From: Chlamydiota bacterium
Lineage (GTDB): Bacteria > Auribacterota > Tritonobacteria > UBA1439
Assembly: GCA_012729785.1 (NCBI GenBank)
Contig: JAAYCL010000027.1
Coordinates: 1 to 64,000 of the forward strand
DNA length: 64,000 nt
Direction: 5' to 3'
Below are positions 34,397 to 44,599 of the stretch, one piece after another (position 1 is the stretch's first letter; each line of letters begins with the position of its first letter). The notes under the pieces were generated by a model. It was not told the DNA's origin. It saw nothing but the letters and a program-made list of their open reading frames with translations, and did not search any database. The translations under genes were made by a program, and so were the position numbers.

Positions 34397-36022
34397 TCAT
34401 TCCCGCGGGGCGGGCGAAAGCGCCGCGCGGCACCGCCTGATCCGCGCCCGCAGCGGCGCGTCGTCGAGGTAGACGGGGTTGAGGCGCAGCGCCCGCTCGT
34501 ACGCCTCGAGGGCGCGCGCCGGATCGCCCATGGCCTCGTGCGCGATCCCCCTCGTGTGGTGCGCCTGCGCCGCGTAGACGAGGTCCTTCTCCAGATTGCC
34601 CGCCTTCTCGAGTTCCCGCAGCGCCTCCTCGTGCCGGCCGGTGAGGATGAGGACGTTGGCGAGATTGTTCCGGGCGGAGCCGGATTTCGGCCGGAGCGAG
34701 AGGGATCGCCGCAGCGCCTCCTCCGCCTCCGCGTAGCGCCGCTCCCGCGCGTAGGCGATGCCGAGGTTGTTCAACGCATCCGGGTTCGCCGGATCCTGCG
34801 CGATGGAAGACTCCCAGAGCGCGACGCTGTCCCGCCACGCCGTTCCGCGCGCGACCGTGAGAACGAGAAAGAGGGCGGCGACCGCCCCGAGACCCGCGAG
34901 CCATCCCCCGCGCATCCCCCTCCGCGCCGCGCGCGCCCACACCGCCCCGGAGAGGAGGCAGAAGGCGGCGCTCGGGAGGTACAGGTACCGGTCCGCCTTG
35001 ATCACGTTCAAGGGGATGAACTGCAGCACGGGGAGGAGGCTCGCGATCCCCCAGCCGAGACAGAAGACGAACAGCCGGCCGGTTTTCCGCCGCTTCGCGG
35101 CGAGGGCCGCGAGCAGAGCCCACGCCGCGAGCGGGAGCAGGCACCTGATCTCGATACAACGGGGCGGGATGCGCACGAGGTAGAGGGCGTTCAGGCGGAC
35201 GGGGAAGACGAGCATCCTGAGGTAGTCGCCCCCCACCCGCAACACGGCGCGGGCGGTCGCGGCGGGGCTTCCGCCGTGCCAGGGGAGGCGGATCTCGTTG
35301 TGCGGGTCGAGGCACAAGGCGGCGAGGAGGGTGAGGACGAGCGGGACCGCGAACGCCGCAAGGCGCCGGCAGGCGCGGCGGAGCGGCCGGCCCCGGAGCG
35401 CCGTCTCGTACAGGAGGAGGGCGAGAGGGAGGGTCGCCATCAGCGGCTTCGCCCAGACGGCGCCGAGGTAGAGCAGCGCGGCGAGCGAAAGAAAGCCCCG
35501 GCCGCCGCCCGCGTCCCGATGCGAATGCGCGCCCTCCCCCCGATCGGTCGAGGCCCCGCGCTCCGACGCACGGTAGGCGAGGAACGCGGCGAGGTAGCAG
35601 AGCATCGCGACGCCGTCCTTCCGGCTGGAGAGCCACGCCACCGACTCCACGTGCACGGGGTGGACGGCGAAGAGGGTTCCCGCGGCGAACGCGGCCCGCC
35701 CGTCTCCGGTCAGTTGCTCCGCGAGGAAAAAGAACGCCGCGACGATGAGAGCGTAGAGGAAGAGGTCGGTCAGGTGGTAGCCGACGGGATTCAGGCCCCA
35801 AAACCGGTAGTCGAGGGAGTGCGTGAACACGGTAAGAGGCGGATAGCTGAGGTGGAAGCAGCGAAGGAGGCGGAGCGGGTCGATCGAGCGGATCGTCGTG
35901 TTCCTGACGATCAGGTGCTCGTCGTCCCAGTTGGTGAAGCGGTTTTCGAGCATCCCGGCGTAGGCGACGAGTGCCAGGAGGACGAGGGAGGCAAGGAGGA
36001 GGAGACGGACGCGGGAGGTCAT
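34397..36022 (-). CDS. Membrane protein with C-terminal TPR repeats (TMTC-like)
   Basis: 541 residues, similar in plan to the protein at 21712-23421. About ten membrane helices are followed by TPR units (roughly 400-530; NNLGIAYARERRYAEAEEAL and NNLANVLILTGRHEEALREL). The first loop contains FTNWDDEHLIVRN, with the acidic pair expected at the catalytic site of GT-C enzymes, and VHPVHVESVAWLSSRKD. ATG 36022 has GGAGG a few bases upstream and overlaps the stop of a possible small gene (ATGA). Probably a glycosyltransferase facing the periplasm. Confidence 0.75.
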   Translation of the reverse strand: MTSRVRLLLLASLVLLALVAYAGMLENRFTNWDDEHLIVRNTTIRSIDPLRLLRCFHLSYPPLTVFTHSLDYRFWGLNPVGYHLTDLFLYALIVAAFFFLAEQLTGDGRAAFAAGTLFAVHPVHVESVAWLSSRKDGVAMLCYLAAFLAYRASERGASTDRGEGAHSHRDAGGGRGFLSLAALLYLGAVWAKPLMATLPLALLLYETALRGRPLRRACRRLAAFAVPLVLTLLAALCLDPHNEIRLPWHGGSPAATARAVLRVGGDYLRMLVFPVRLNALYLVRIPPRCIEIRCLLPLAAWALLAALAAKRRKTGRLFVFCLGWGIASLLPVLQFIPLNVIKADRYLYLPSAAFCLLSGAVWARAARRGMRGGWLAGLGAVAALFLVLTVARGTAWRDSVALWESSIAQDPANPDALNNLGIAYARERRYAEAEEALRRSLSLRPKSGSARNNLANVLILTGRHEEALRELEKAGNLEKDLVYAAQAHHTRGIAHEAMGDPARALEAYERALRLNPVYLDDAPLRARIRRCRAALSPAPRE

Positions 36023-36234
36023 CCCTCCCTCCCGGCGGATTCGCACCGCCGCGGGCGCGACTGGAACGGTGTACACCGGGCCGGCTCCCCTTCCCGCCGC
36101 GGCCATCCGCGCACCCAAATCGTTTCCGCCTCGCGGCCGCGCGCCGCCGGGAGCGCCCGCGCGAATCCCTGCGGGGCGTCACACTGCCGGTACGCCGCGA
36201 GGCGTTCGCGTGCCGAGTCGGTGGAGGCGAGCAT
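36019..36234 (-). CDS. Possible small protein coupled to the TPR membrane gene
   Basis: 71 codons beginning MLASTDSARERLAAYRQ, ending in a stop that overlaps the downstream ATG by the ATGA pattern, which favours translation. Third codon positions are mostly G or C, as in genuine genes of this window. The product is Arg-rich (REGEPARCTP) with no membrane helix or family that I recognise. No clear ribosome site. Confidence 0.3.
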   Translation of the reverse strand: MLASTDSARERLAAYRQCDAPQGFARALPAARGREAETIWVRGWPRREGEPARCTPFQSRPRRCESAGREG

Positions 36235-36463
36235 GTGGATAATTCCCCATTTCACGCGAAGGATGTCGACCGTACGGACCGGGCTGTCTCCGATCGAGAG
36301 GGGCGGGAACGTCGAGCCGGAAGGCACGACATCCCGAGTGCGCGAAGATCCGCCCCTTTCGCTGGGATCCCGATACGCGAAGCGCCTTCTCGACGTATCC
36401 CGGCGCGTTCCGGAGAAGATGGTCACAGGATCATATGCATTGTGCATAGCGCGGCGGGATCCG
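36235..36463. other. Upstream region of the TPR gene with an inverted repeat
   Basis: No supported gene. Contains TATGCA-TTG-TGCATA (36434-36448). On the minus strand TTGACG (36462-36467) lies 17 bases before CACAAT (36439-36444), a possible promoter that would overlap the repeat. Confidence 0.35.
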
Positions 36464-37714
36464 TCAACCGGGTGCGCCCTCGCACGCCCCCGCGATCCCC
36501 TCTCCCCAGAAGAGAACCTCGAACGGCGCGCCCGCCCCCTCGAGGATGTCGTACGCCGCGCCGAGCCCCGTCCTCCCCTCGCGGACCGGGTGCCCGACCT
36601 CGAGCAGATGCCCCGGGAGGACGCGGGCGGGCCGGATCGACGCGAGGCAGTGGCGGATCGCCTCGCGGTCGTCTGTGTCGGGGGAGACGCCGCCGCACTT
36701 GGGGATGAGGAGGTCCACCGGCCCGTCGTGCGCGACCGGCGCCGTGTAGTCGTGGTCGGCGAGGTGCAGGACGCGCGGCCCCCCGGGGAATTCCGCCTCG
36801 TAGCAGCGCATCGGCAGGGCGCGCCCGGCGCCGTAGACATGCCGTCCGGAGTGCGCGCGGACGCGCACGCCGCCGCCGAGGTCGAAAAGCTCCCCCGCGG
36901 AGGCGTGGCGCACGCCCCGCGCGAACAGGCACGAAAGCTCCGCGGGGATGACGGCCGTCTTCCCCGCCTCGCGCATCCTGGCGACCATCTCGACGTCGAG
37001 GTGGTCGAGGTGGCGGTGCGAGAGGAAGAGCAGATCGAGGCACGAGACGAGCCCCGCCGCGAGCCGTGCGGGGATATCCCACCAGACGCGCAGACCGGCG
37101 CGCGTGCTCACGACGTCGAAGCCGGCCACCGCCCCGGGTGTCTCGACGATGACGCCGTGGTTGTAGACGAGCCAGGCGCGCCACCCGGCGCGCACGCGCC
37201 CCCCCCGCAGCCGCTCCACGAGCCGGGCGAGGCGGCGCTGGAACAGCTCCCGGACCGCGGGCCGCTCCGCGGCGCCCTCCCGGAGGAGCTCCGCGTCCAG
37301 GGCGGCGAGCGCCGCCCGCCGCGGCGCGTGCCGGTCCCAGCGCGGCGGATGGGCCGCGAGCGCCGTCTCCGCCGACGCGATGAACCGTGCGTCCTCGCGC
37401 GGGCAGTCGATGTCGAAGGCGCTGTTGACCCAGCCGCCCGGGGCGGGCTCGACGCGCGGGTTCGCGGGGTCGGTGAACCACCGGCCGCCGTCCGCCACGT
37501 ACTTGTACCGGTACGTCCCGGAGACGAGCCCCGCCGTCTCCGCCGTCCACGCCCCGTCCGGGCGGCGCCGCATCGGGCCGGCGGCGGGGTTCCAGGCGTT
37601 GAACTCCCCGGCCACGCCGACTGAACGCCACCCCCCGTCCTCCAGGACGAAGATCGCGCGCCCCTCCCCGTCGGGCGCGGTGACGCCGGGGGGAGGATGC
37701 TGTATTTTCCCCAT
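36464..37714 (-). CDS. CBM48 (glycogen-binding) / metallo-beta-lactamase fold fusion protein
   Basis: 416 residues. Residues 18-102 form an AMPK-beta/CBM48 glucan-binding module (SVGVAGEFNAWNP, then GTYRYKYVADGGRWFTDPAN). After a helical linker, residues 180-416 are a UlaG-like metallo-hydrolase domain with the metal motif H233-R-H235-L-D237-H238, then HSGRH and LADHDYT. The two domains make a glucan-tethered hydrolase, probably cytoplasmic since no signal peptide is seen. It is divergent from glgP, whose -10 overlaps its own, so a role in glycogen use is likely; substrate unknown. Confidence 0.85.
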   Translation of the reverse strand: MGKIQHPPPGVTAPDGEGRAIFVLEDGGWRSVGVAGEFNAWNPAAGPMRRRPDGAWTAETAGLVSGTYRYKYVADGGRWFTDPANPRVEPAPGGWVNSAFDIDCPREDARFIASAETALAAHPPRWDRHAPRRAALAALDAELLREGAAERPAVRELFQRRLARLVERLRGGRVRAGWRAWLVYNHGVIVETPGAVAGFDVVSTRAGLRVWWDIPARLAAGLVSCLDLLFLSHRHLDHLDVEMVARMREAGKTAVIPAELSCLFARGVRHASAGELFDLGGGVRVRAHSGRHVYGAGRALPMRCYEAEFPGGPRVLHLADHDYTAPVAHDGPVDLLIPKCGGVSPDTDDREAIRHCLASIRPARVLPGHLLEVGHPVREGRTGLGAAYDILEGAGAPFEVLFWGEGIAGACEGAPG

Positions 37715-37720
37715 TCCTGA

Positions 37721-37730
37721 TGCTATCATA
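37721..37730. promoter_or_regulatory. Overlapping divergent -10 elements between the CBM48-MBL gene and glgP
   Basis: Rightward TGCTATCAT (37721-37729) and leftward TATGAT (37725-37730) share bases, so RNA polymerase can occupy only one at a time. TGTATT (37701-37706) is a possible weak -35 for glgP at 17-base spacing. Confidence 0.5.
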
Positions 37731-37761
37731 CTCTTCCGAGCCGGCACAAAGGAGCCCTTCG

Positions 37762-40323
37762 ATGAGAAAAGTCGTGCGCTACACGGTGATCCCGTCTCTC
37801 CCCGGGCGGCTGAAGCCGCTCCTCGACATCGCCTACAACCTCTGGTGGTCATGGAACCCGCGCGCGGTGGAGCTGTTCTGCGGCCTCGACCCCGCGCTCT
37901 GGGAGACGACCAGCCACAACCCGGTGAAGATGCTCGGCTCCCTGGCACCGGAGGCGATCGAGGGGCTGCTCAACAACGACGCCTACCTCGCGGGGATGGA
38001 CAGGGTGGCTGAGGAACTGTCGCGGTACCTCGCCCACGGCACCTGGTACCAGAAGGAGCACGACAGCCACCTCGGGAGGACCATCGCGTACCTTTCCGCC
38101 GAGTTCGGCCTCCACGAGTGCCTCCCGCTCTACTCGGGGGGCCTCGGCGTCCTCGCGGGCGACTACCTCAAGTCCGCCAGCGAGCTAGGACTCCCGCTGA
38201 TCGGCGTCGGGCTCGCCTACCGTTTCGGCTACTTCCGCCAGTATCTGAACCTCGACGGCTGGCAGCAGGAGACGTACTCGGAGAACGACTTCTACAACAT
38301 GCCGATGACGCTCGTGAAGGACGAGGCGGGCGCGCCGGTCGTGGTGGACGTGCCGTTCCCGGGGCGGTCGGTGTTCGTGCATATCTGGAAGGTGCAGGTG
38401 GGGCGCATCCCGCTCTACCTCCTCGACACGAACATCGAGAAGAATTCGCACGACGACCGCGCCATCACCTCCCACCTCTACGGCGGCGGACACGAGATGC
38501 GGATCAGGCAGGAGCTCGTCCTCGGGATCGGCGGGATCAAGGCCCTGGCGGCGATCGGCTGCCCCCCGACGGTCACGCACATGAACGAGGGGCACTCGGC
38601 GTTTTTGGCGCTCGAGCGCACGCGCCACCTGATGGAGAAGCACTCCCTCTCGTTCGACGAGGCGCGCGGGCTCGTCGCCGCGACGAGCATCTTCACCACG
38701 CACACGGCGGTCCCCGCCGGCATCGACCGCTTCGACGCCGACCTGGTGCGCAGATACCTCTCCGGGTACTGCAAGAAGCTCGGGCTCCCCGTCGAGACGC
38801 TCCTCGATCTCGGCCGCGAGAAACCCGGCGACGGCGGCGAGCCGTTCTCGATGGCGGTCCTCGCCTGCCGCTTCGCCTCGTCGATCAACGGCGTGAGCAA
38901 GCTCCACGGCGAGGTCTCCCGCGCAATGTGGCACCGCCTCTGGCCCGAGGTGCCTTTGGACGAGATCCCCATCGGGCACGTCAGGAACGGCATCCACACG
39001 CCCACCTGGCTCTCCGACGAGATGGTGCGCCTCTACGACCGCCACATGGGGACGCGGTGGCGCTTCGAGCCGGAGAACACGAAGGTCTGGGAACGGATCG
39101 ACAAGATCCCCGACGCCGAGCTCTGGGGGAGCTGCCAGCGCCTGCGCGAGCGGCTCGTCGGCTACGCGCGGCTGAAGCTCCAGGAGCAGCTCAAGGAGAT
39201 GGGGGCGCACAGCGCGCGCGTCGCGGAGGCCGCCGAGTCGCTCGACCCCGCGGCCCTCACCATCGGATTCGCCCGGCGCTTCGCGACCTACAAGCGCGCC
39301 AGCCTCCTCATGCGCGATCCGGACCGGCTGGCCCGCATCGTCTCCATCCCCGGCAAGCCGGTCCAGTTCGTCTTCGCCGGCAAGGCGCACCCCGCCGACG
39401 AGGGGGGGAAGCGGCTCATCAAGGAGATCGTCCACCTCTCCGAGCAGGAGCCGTTCAGGAACAAGATCATCTTCCTCGAGAACTACGACATGGACCTCGC
39501 CCGCCGCCTCGTGCAGGGGGTGGACGTGTGGCTCAACACGCCGCGCCGCCCCCTCGAGGCGAGCGGCACGAGCGGGATGAAGGTGGTCGCCAACGGGGGC
39601 CTGACGGTGAGCACGCTCGACGGCTGGTGGCCGGAGGGCTACAACGGCGAGAACGGGTGGGCCATCGGGAGCGGCGAGGAGTACGAGGACGGCGACTACC
39701 AGGACGAGGTCGAGAGCCTCGCCCTCTACGAGCTGCTGGAGAAGGAGGTCGTCCCCCTCTTCTACGACCGGGGGAAGGACGGTTTGCCGCGCGACTGGAT
39801 CGCGATGATGAAGAACTCGATCCGCACCCTCTCCCCGATCTTCAACACGAACCGGATGGCCGGGGAGTACACCGCGGCGATGTACCTGCCCGCGCTCGAC
39901 CGCTGGAAGGCCGCCTCCGCCGACGGGATGGCCGCGGCCAAGGAGTTCACCCGCTGGTGCGCCGCGATGCGCGAGCAGTGGAACGGCGTGCAAATCCGGG
40001 ACGTGAAGATCTCGGGCGTCTCGGAGCTCGGGGTGGGCTCCGAGCTCCCCGTGGAGGTCCAGGTGGAGCTCGGGAAGGTGAACCCGAAGGACGTCGCCGT
40101 GGAGCTGTTCCACGGCCCCCTGAACGCCGACGGGGAGATCGTGCACGGGAAGGCGGTCCCGCTCGCGCGCAAGAAGGCCTCCAAAAACAGGCACGAGGTC
40201 TACACCGGGGCGATCCGTTCCGCGGCGAGCGGGCAGTTCGGCTTCTCCGTCCGCGTGCTTCCGTCCCACCCGGCGCTCACGCACCGGTTCGAGACAGGCC
40301 TCCTGCACTGGTGGCACACATAG
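37762..40323 (+). CDS. glgP: Alpha-glucan (glycogen) phosphorylase, short bacterial/archaeal type
   Basis: 853 residues, GT35. The N-terminal DUF3417-like part (LKPLLDIAYNLWWSWNP) marks the TIGR02094 subtype. The body has LSAEFGLHECLPLYSGGLG, HMNEGHSAFL and the PLP site RRPLEASGTSGMKVV with the pyridoxal-binding Lys; the last 100 residues form a beta-rich domain. It releases glucose-1-phosphate from alpha-1,4-glucans. ATG 37762 has AAAGGAG (37748-37754) upstream. Confidence 0.94.
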   Translation: MRKVVRYTVIPSLPGRLKPLLDIAYNLWWSWNPRAVELFCGLDPALWETTSHNPVKMLGSLAPEAIEGLLNNDAYLAGMDRVAEELSRYLAHGTWYQKEHDSHLGRTIAYLSAEFGLHECLPLYSGGLGVLAGDYLKSASELGLPLIGVGLAYRFGYFRQYLNLDGWQQETYSENDFYNMPMTLVKDEAGAPVVVDVPFPGRSVFVHIWKVQVGRIPLYLLDTNIEKNSHDDRAITSHLYGGGHEMRIRQELVLGIGGIKALAAIGCPPTVTHMNEGHSAFLALERTRHLMEKHSLSFDEARGLVAATSIFTTHTAVPAGIDRFDADLVRRYLSGYCKKLGLPVETLLDLGREKPGDGGEPFSMAVLACRFASSINGVSKLHGEVSRAMWHRLWPEVPLDEIPIGHVRNGIHTPTWLSDEMVRLYDRHMGTRWRFEPENTKVWERIDKIPDAELWGSCQRLRERLVGYARLKLQEQLKEMGAHSARVAEAAESLDPAALTIGFARRFATYKRASLLMRDPDRLARIVSIPGKPVQFVFAGKAHPADEGGKRLIKEIVHLSEQEPFRNKIIFLENYDMDLARRLVQGVDVWLNTPRRPLEASGTSGMKVVANGGLTVSTLDGWWPEGYNGENGWAIGSGEEYEDGDYQDEVESLALYELLEKEVVPLFYDRGKDGLPRDWIAMMKNSIRTLSPIFNTNRMAGEYTAAMYLPALDRWKAASADGMAAAKEFTRWCAAMREQWNGVQIRDVKISGVSELGVGSELPVEVQVELGKVNPKDVAVELFHGPLNADGEIVHGKAVPLARKKASKNRHEVYTGAIRSAASGQFGFSVRVLPSHPALTHRFETGLLHWWHT

Positions 40324-40686
40324 TGTCGGGGTCGGACCACGATATCCTGTTGCACGGGAATTCGTTAAGACTAATTTAGCCCCTAAAAACAGCCTTAGCG
40401 GCGATTTTGGGGCCCGAAAAACGCCTCTAAGACATCATCCGTATCGCCGATGGGCACCGGTCCGCGCCGTGGATGGCGCCGGGCACGCCCGGCAAACTTC
40501 GCCACGCACGTCGATGAGGGGCCCCGGGGCGCGAAGCGCCGCAGGAACGGGCTGTCGAACGGGCTTGCGGATCCTCCCCCGAAGGGGCATTATCGCCGCA
40601 GGCCGGTCACGGCGGGGATCCCGGGAAAGGCGCCGGGCGGAATGCGCCGCCGCGGCGCGTCCCTGCACACGGCGCGGGGGCTTCAG
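40324..40686. other. Intergenic region with hairpins after glgP
   Basis: No gene. A stem GCCCCTAAAA...TTTTGGGGC (40379-40413), with inner GCC/GGC pairing, follows glgP but is not succeeded by a T-run. A second stem GCCGGGC-AC-GCCCGGC lies at 40478-40493. The frame of the downstream gene is open back to 40450, but that extension is basic and not family-like. Confidence 0.45.
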
Positions 40687-41664
40687 ATGCTGGGCGCGAT
40701 CGCGGGCGATATCATCGGCTCCGTCCACGAGTTCACCTGCACCAGGACGAAAGAATTCGAGCTGTTCGCCTCGAACTGCTTCTTCACGGACGACACGGTG
40801 CTGACGGTCGCGCTCGCCGACTCCATCCTCACCAATACTCCGTACGAGACCAACCTCAGACGCTTCTTCCGCCTCTACCCCGACCGCGGCTACGGCGGCA
40901 GCTTCCACCATTGGGCGATGGGCAGGAAGAAGAAGCCGTACGGGAGCTGGGGGAACGGCGCGGCGATGCGCATCAGCCCCGCCGGCTTCGCCTACGACGA
41001 CCTCGATACGGTGCTCCGGAAGGCGGAGGAGTTCACCGCCGTCACGCACAGCCACCCTGAGGGGATCAAGGGCGGCCAGGCGACCGCCGCCGCGGTCTTC
41101 CTCGCCCGGACGGGCGCCTCGCGGGAGCGGATCAAAAGCTTCATCGAGGATCGGTTCCAGTACGACCTCGGCGCGCATGTCGACGAGATCCGTCCCTCCT
41201 ACGGATTCGACGCCTCCTGCGAGGGCACGGTGCCGCAGGCGATCCGGGCGTTCATCGACTCGACCGGCTTCGAGGACGCCGTCAGGACCGCGGTGTCGCT
41301 GGGCGGCGACGCCGACACGCTGGCGTGCATCACCGGCGGCATCGCGCAGGCGTTCTACGGAGGCGTGCCCGAACCGATCGCGGACAGGGTGTACGGGATC
41401 CTCGACGAGCGGCTCGGCGGGATCACGCGGGAGTTCACGGCGAGATACTGCGCCCCGTTTGGCGGCAGGGCGGAGGCGATGCGCGACGCGGAAACGCCCC
41501 CTTCCGAGGGCGCAGAAACGCGGGAAGACGAACCGTCGAAGCGGCGGGACGACGGGCGCTGTTGCTGCCCGCGCTGCGGCCTGACCGGCACGCGGGAGGA
41601 TTTCGGGGGGGACCCGGGGAGAGGCGCCCGGTGCCCGGGATGCGGGAGAAAGATCCCGTTCTGA
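40687..41664 (+). CDS. ADP-ribosylglycohydrolase family protein with C-terminal zinc ribbon
   Basis: 325 residues. The ARH/DraG fold begins MLGAIAGDIIGSVHEF; its metal-binding acidic residues are seen in FFTDDTVLTVALADS and SLGGDADTLACITGGIA. These enzymes remove ADP-ribose from proteins or nucleic acids with two metal ions. The last about 35 residues add CCCPRCG and RCPGCGRK, two CxxC knuckles of a zinc ribbon, absent from plain family members. ATG 40687 is chosen because the conserved domain begins exactly there. It stands alone; target unknown. Confidence 0.88.
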   Translation: MLGAIAGDIIGSVHEFTCTRTKEFELFASNCFFTDDTVLTVALADSILTNTPYETNLRRFFRLYPDRGYGGSFHHWAMGRKKKPYGSWGNGAAMRISPAGFAYDDLDTVLRKAEEFTAVTHSHPEGIKGGQATAAAVFLARTGASRERIKSFIEDRFQYDLGAHVDEIRPSYGFDASCEGTVPQAIRAFIDSTGFEDAVRTAVSLGGDADTLACITGGIAQAFYGGVPEPIADRVYGILDERLGGITREFTARYCAPFGGRAEAMRDAETPPSEGAETREDEPSKRRDDGRCCCPRCGLTGTREDFGGDPGRGARCPGCGRKIPF

Positions 41665-41674
41665 CGCCGGGCCG

Positions 41675-42637
41675 TCACGCCCGCGCGGCAACGCGCGCGC
41701 GCCACCAGTCGAGGATGAGGCGGAGCGTCTCCTCGATCGGGTGCTCCGGTCTCCACCCCGTCGCCGCGGCGAATTTCGCGGAGTCCCCGTAGAGGACCGG
41801 GGTGTCGGATTTCCTGAGGCGCGCCGGGTCCCGCCGCACCTCGATCCGCGCGGAGGAGAGGGCGATGAGCATCTCGAGCATCCGCCCCACGCGGAGGGGG
41901 CGCCCGGCGCCGATGTTGTAGATCCCCCCCGGCGCGCATCTCTCCGCGGCGAGGGCGTACGCGCGGACCATGTCGCGCACGTCCGTGAAGTCCCGCTCCG
42001 CGTCGAGGTTCCCCACCGAGACGACCGGCTCCTTCATCCCCGCCTCGATCTCGGCGACCTGCCGCGCGAACGACGAGGCGACGAACGAGGGGGCCTGTCT
42101 GGGGCCGATATGGTTGAACGGCCGCAACACCACCGCGGACAGGCCGTGCGCCCTCGCGTAGAAGCGGACAGCCTCCTCGGCGCAGAGCTTCGTGAACGCG
42201 TAGACGTTCGCGGGGGCGGGGCGGCGGTCCTCGCGGACCGGCATCCCCTCGGGGGGGACCTTCCCGTAGACCTCGGAGGAACTCGCCAGGATGAAGCGCG
42301 CCGCGGGGGCGTGCCGGCGGCAGGCCTCGAGCAGGACGAGCGTCCCCCCGGCGTTCACGTCCAGCGCCTCACGCGGGGAATCCTCGACGGAGGGGAGGAA
42401 GGTGACCGCGGCGAGGTGGAAGACCGCGTCCGGCGCAACGTCCGCCACCGCCCGCCCCACCGCGGCCGCGTCGAGGATATCCGCCTTTTCAACGCGCACG
42501 GGGCCGATCCCGTCGAGGTTGGCGCACGGGGCGCCGGGGCGCTCGATGCCGGAGACTCCCCATCCGCGCGAAAGGAGATGCGCGGCGAGGTGGCTCCCGG
42601 CGAAGCCGGCGATGCCGGTGATGAGAGCGCGTTTCAT
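41675..42637 (-). CDS. rmd: GDP-4-dehydro-6-deoxy-D-mannose reductase-like SDR
   Basis: 320 residues. NAD(P) motif ITGIAGFAGSHLA at the N-terminus; catalytic SSSEVYG and YAFTK (YxxxK). The stretch RPFNHIGPRQAPSFVASSFARQ is typical of Rmd-type reductases that convert GDP-4-keto-6-deoxymannose to GDP-rhamnose. It lies downstream of gmd in the same direction, giving substrate supply. An alternative is another GDP-sugar epimerase-reductase. Confidence 0.82.
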   Translation of the reverse strand: MKRALITGIAGFAGSHLAAHLLSRGWGVSGIERPGAPCANLDGIGPVRVEKADILDAAAVGRAVADVAPDAVFHLAAVTFLPSVEDSPREALDVNAGGTLVLLEACRRHAPAARFILASSSEVYGKVPPEGMPVREDRRPAPANVYAFTKLCAEEAVRFYARAHGLSAVVLRPFNHIGPRQAPSFVASSFARQVAEIEAGMKEPVVSVGNLDAERDFTDVRDMVRAYALAAERCAPGGIYNIGAGRPLRVGRMLEMLIALSSARIEVRRDPARLRKSDTPVLYGDSAKFAAATGWRPEHPIEETLRLILDWWRARVAARA

Positions 42638-42748
42638 CGGATCACGCCGTTGTCACGGGGCGGGTGGAACAGGTGAGGGCGGAAGCGCCCCGTGCCGCCT
42701 TCCGCCGTGCGTCGTTCGTGGGAGACCATGCTCCGCGGCGCGGCGCCG

Positions 42749-44471
<1,723 letters not shown>

Positions 44472-44582
44472 GGCGCCTCCGCCTCCCGGACGGACATGGT
44501 ACCCCGTCCGCGGACGAATGTCCAAAAGGGTTTCGGCGACGCGGCGGGCGCGTAAATAATGCGTCTGCTTTCGCCTCCCGCG

Positions 44583-44591
44583 TGCTATCAT
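44583..44591 (+). promoter_or_regulatory. Extended -10 element of metX
   Basis: TGCTATCAT with 8 bases to the ATG at 44600, so the message would be leaderless. A weak -35 (CTGCTT, 44565-44570) lies upstream. No SAM riboswitch is visible. Confidence 0.5.
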
Positions 44592-44599
44592 TTTTGGTC

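Noticed and set aside
34397-36022. Treating the two TPR membrane proteins as O-antigen ligases
   Set aside because: The WDDE/YDD first loop and C-terminal TPRs fit TMTC-like proteins better than ligases.
40379-40413. Intrinsic terminator after glgP
   Set aside because: The stem is convincing, but no T-run follows it on the plus strand.
40450-40686. N-terminal extension of the ADP-ribosylglycohydrolase
   Set aside because: The extra 79 residues are basic, unlike the family, and the conserved domain starts at ATG 40687.
44472-44599. SAM riboswitch before metX
   Set aside because: The region lacks the conserved SAM motifs, and the -10 is too close to the ATG to leave a leader.
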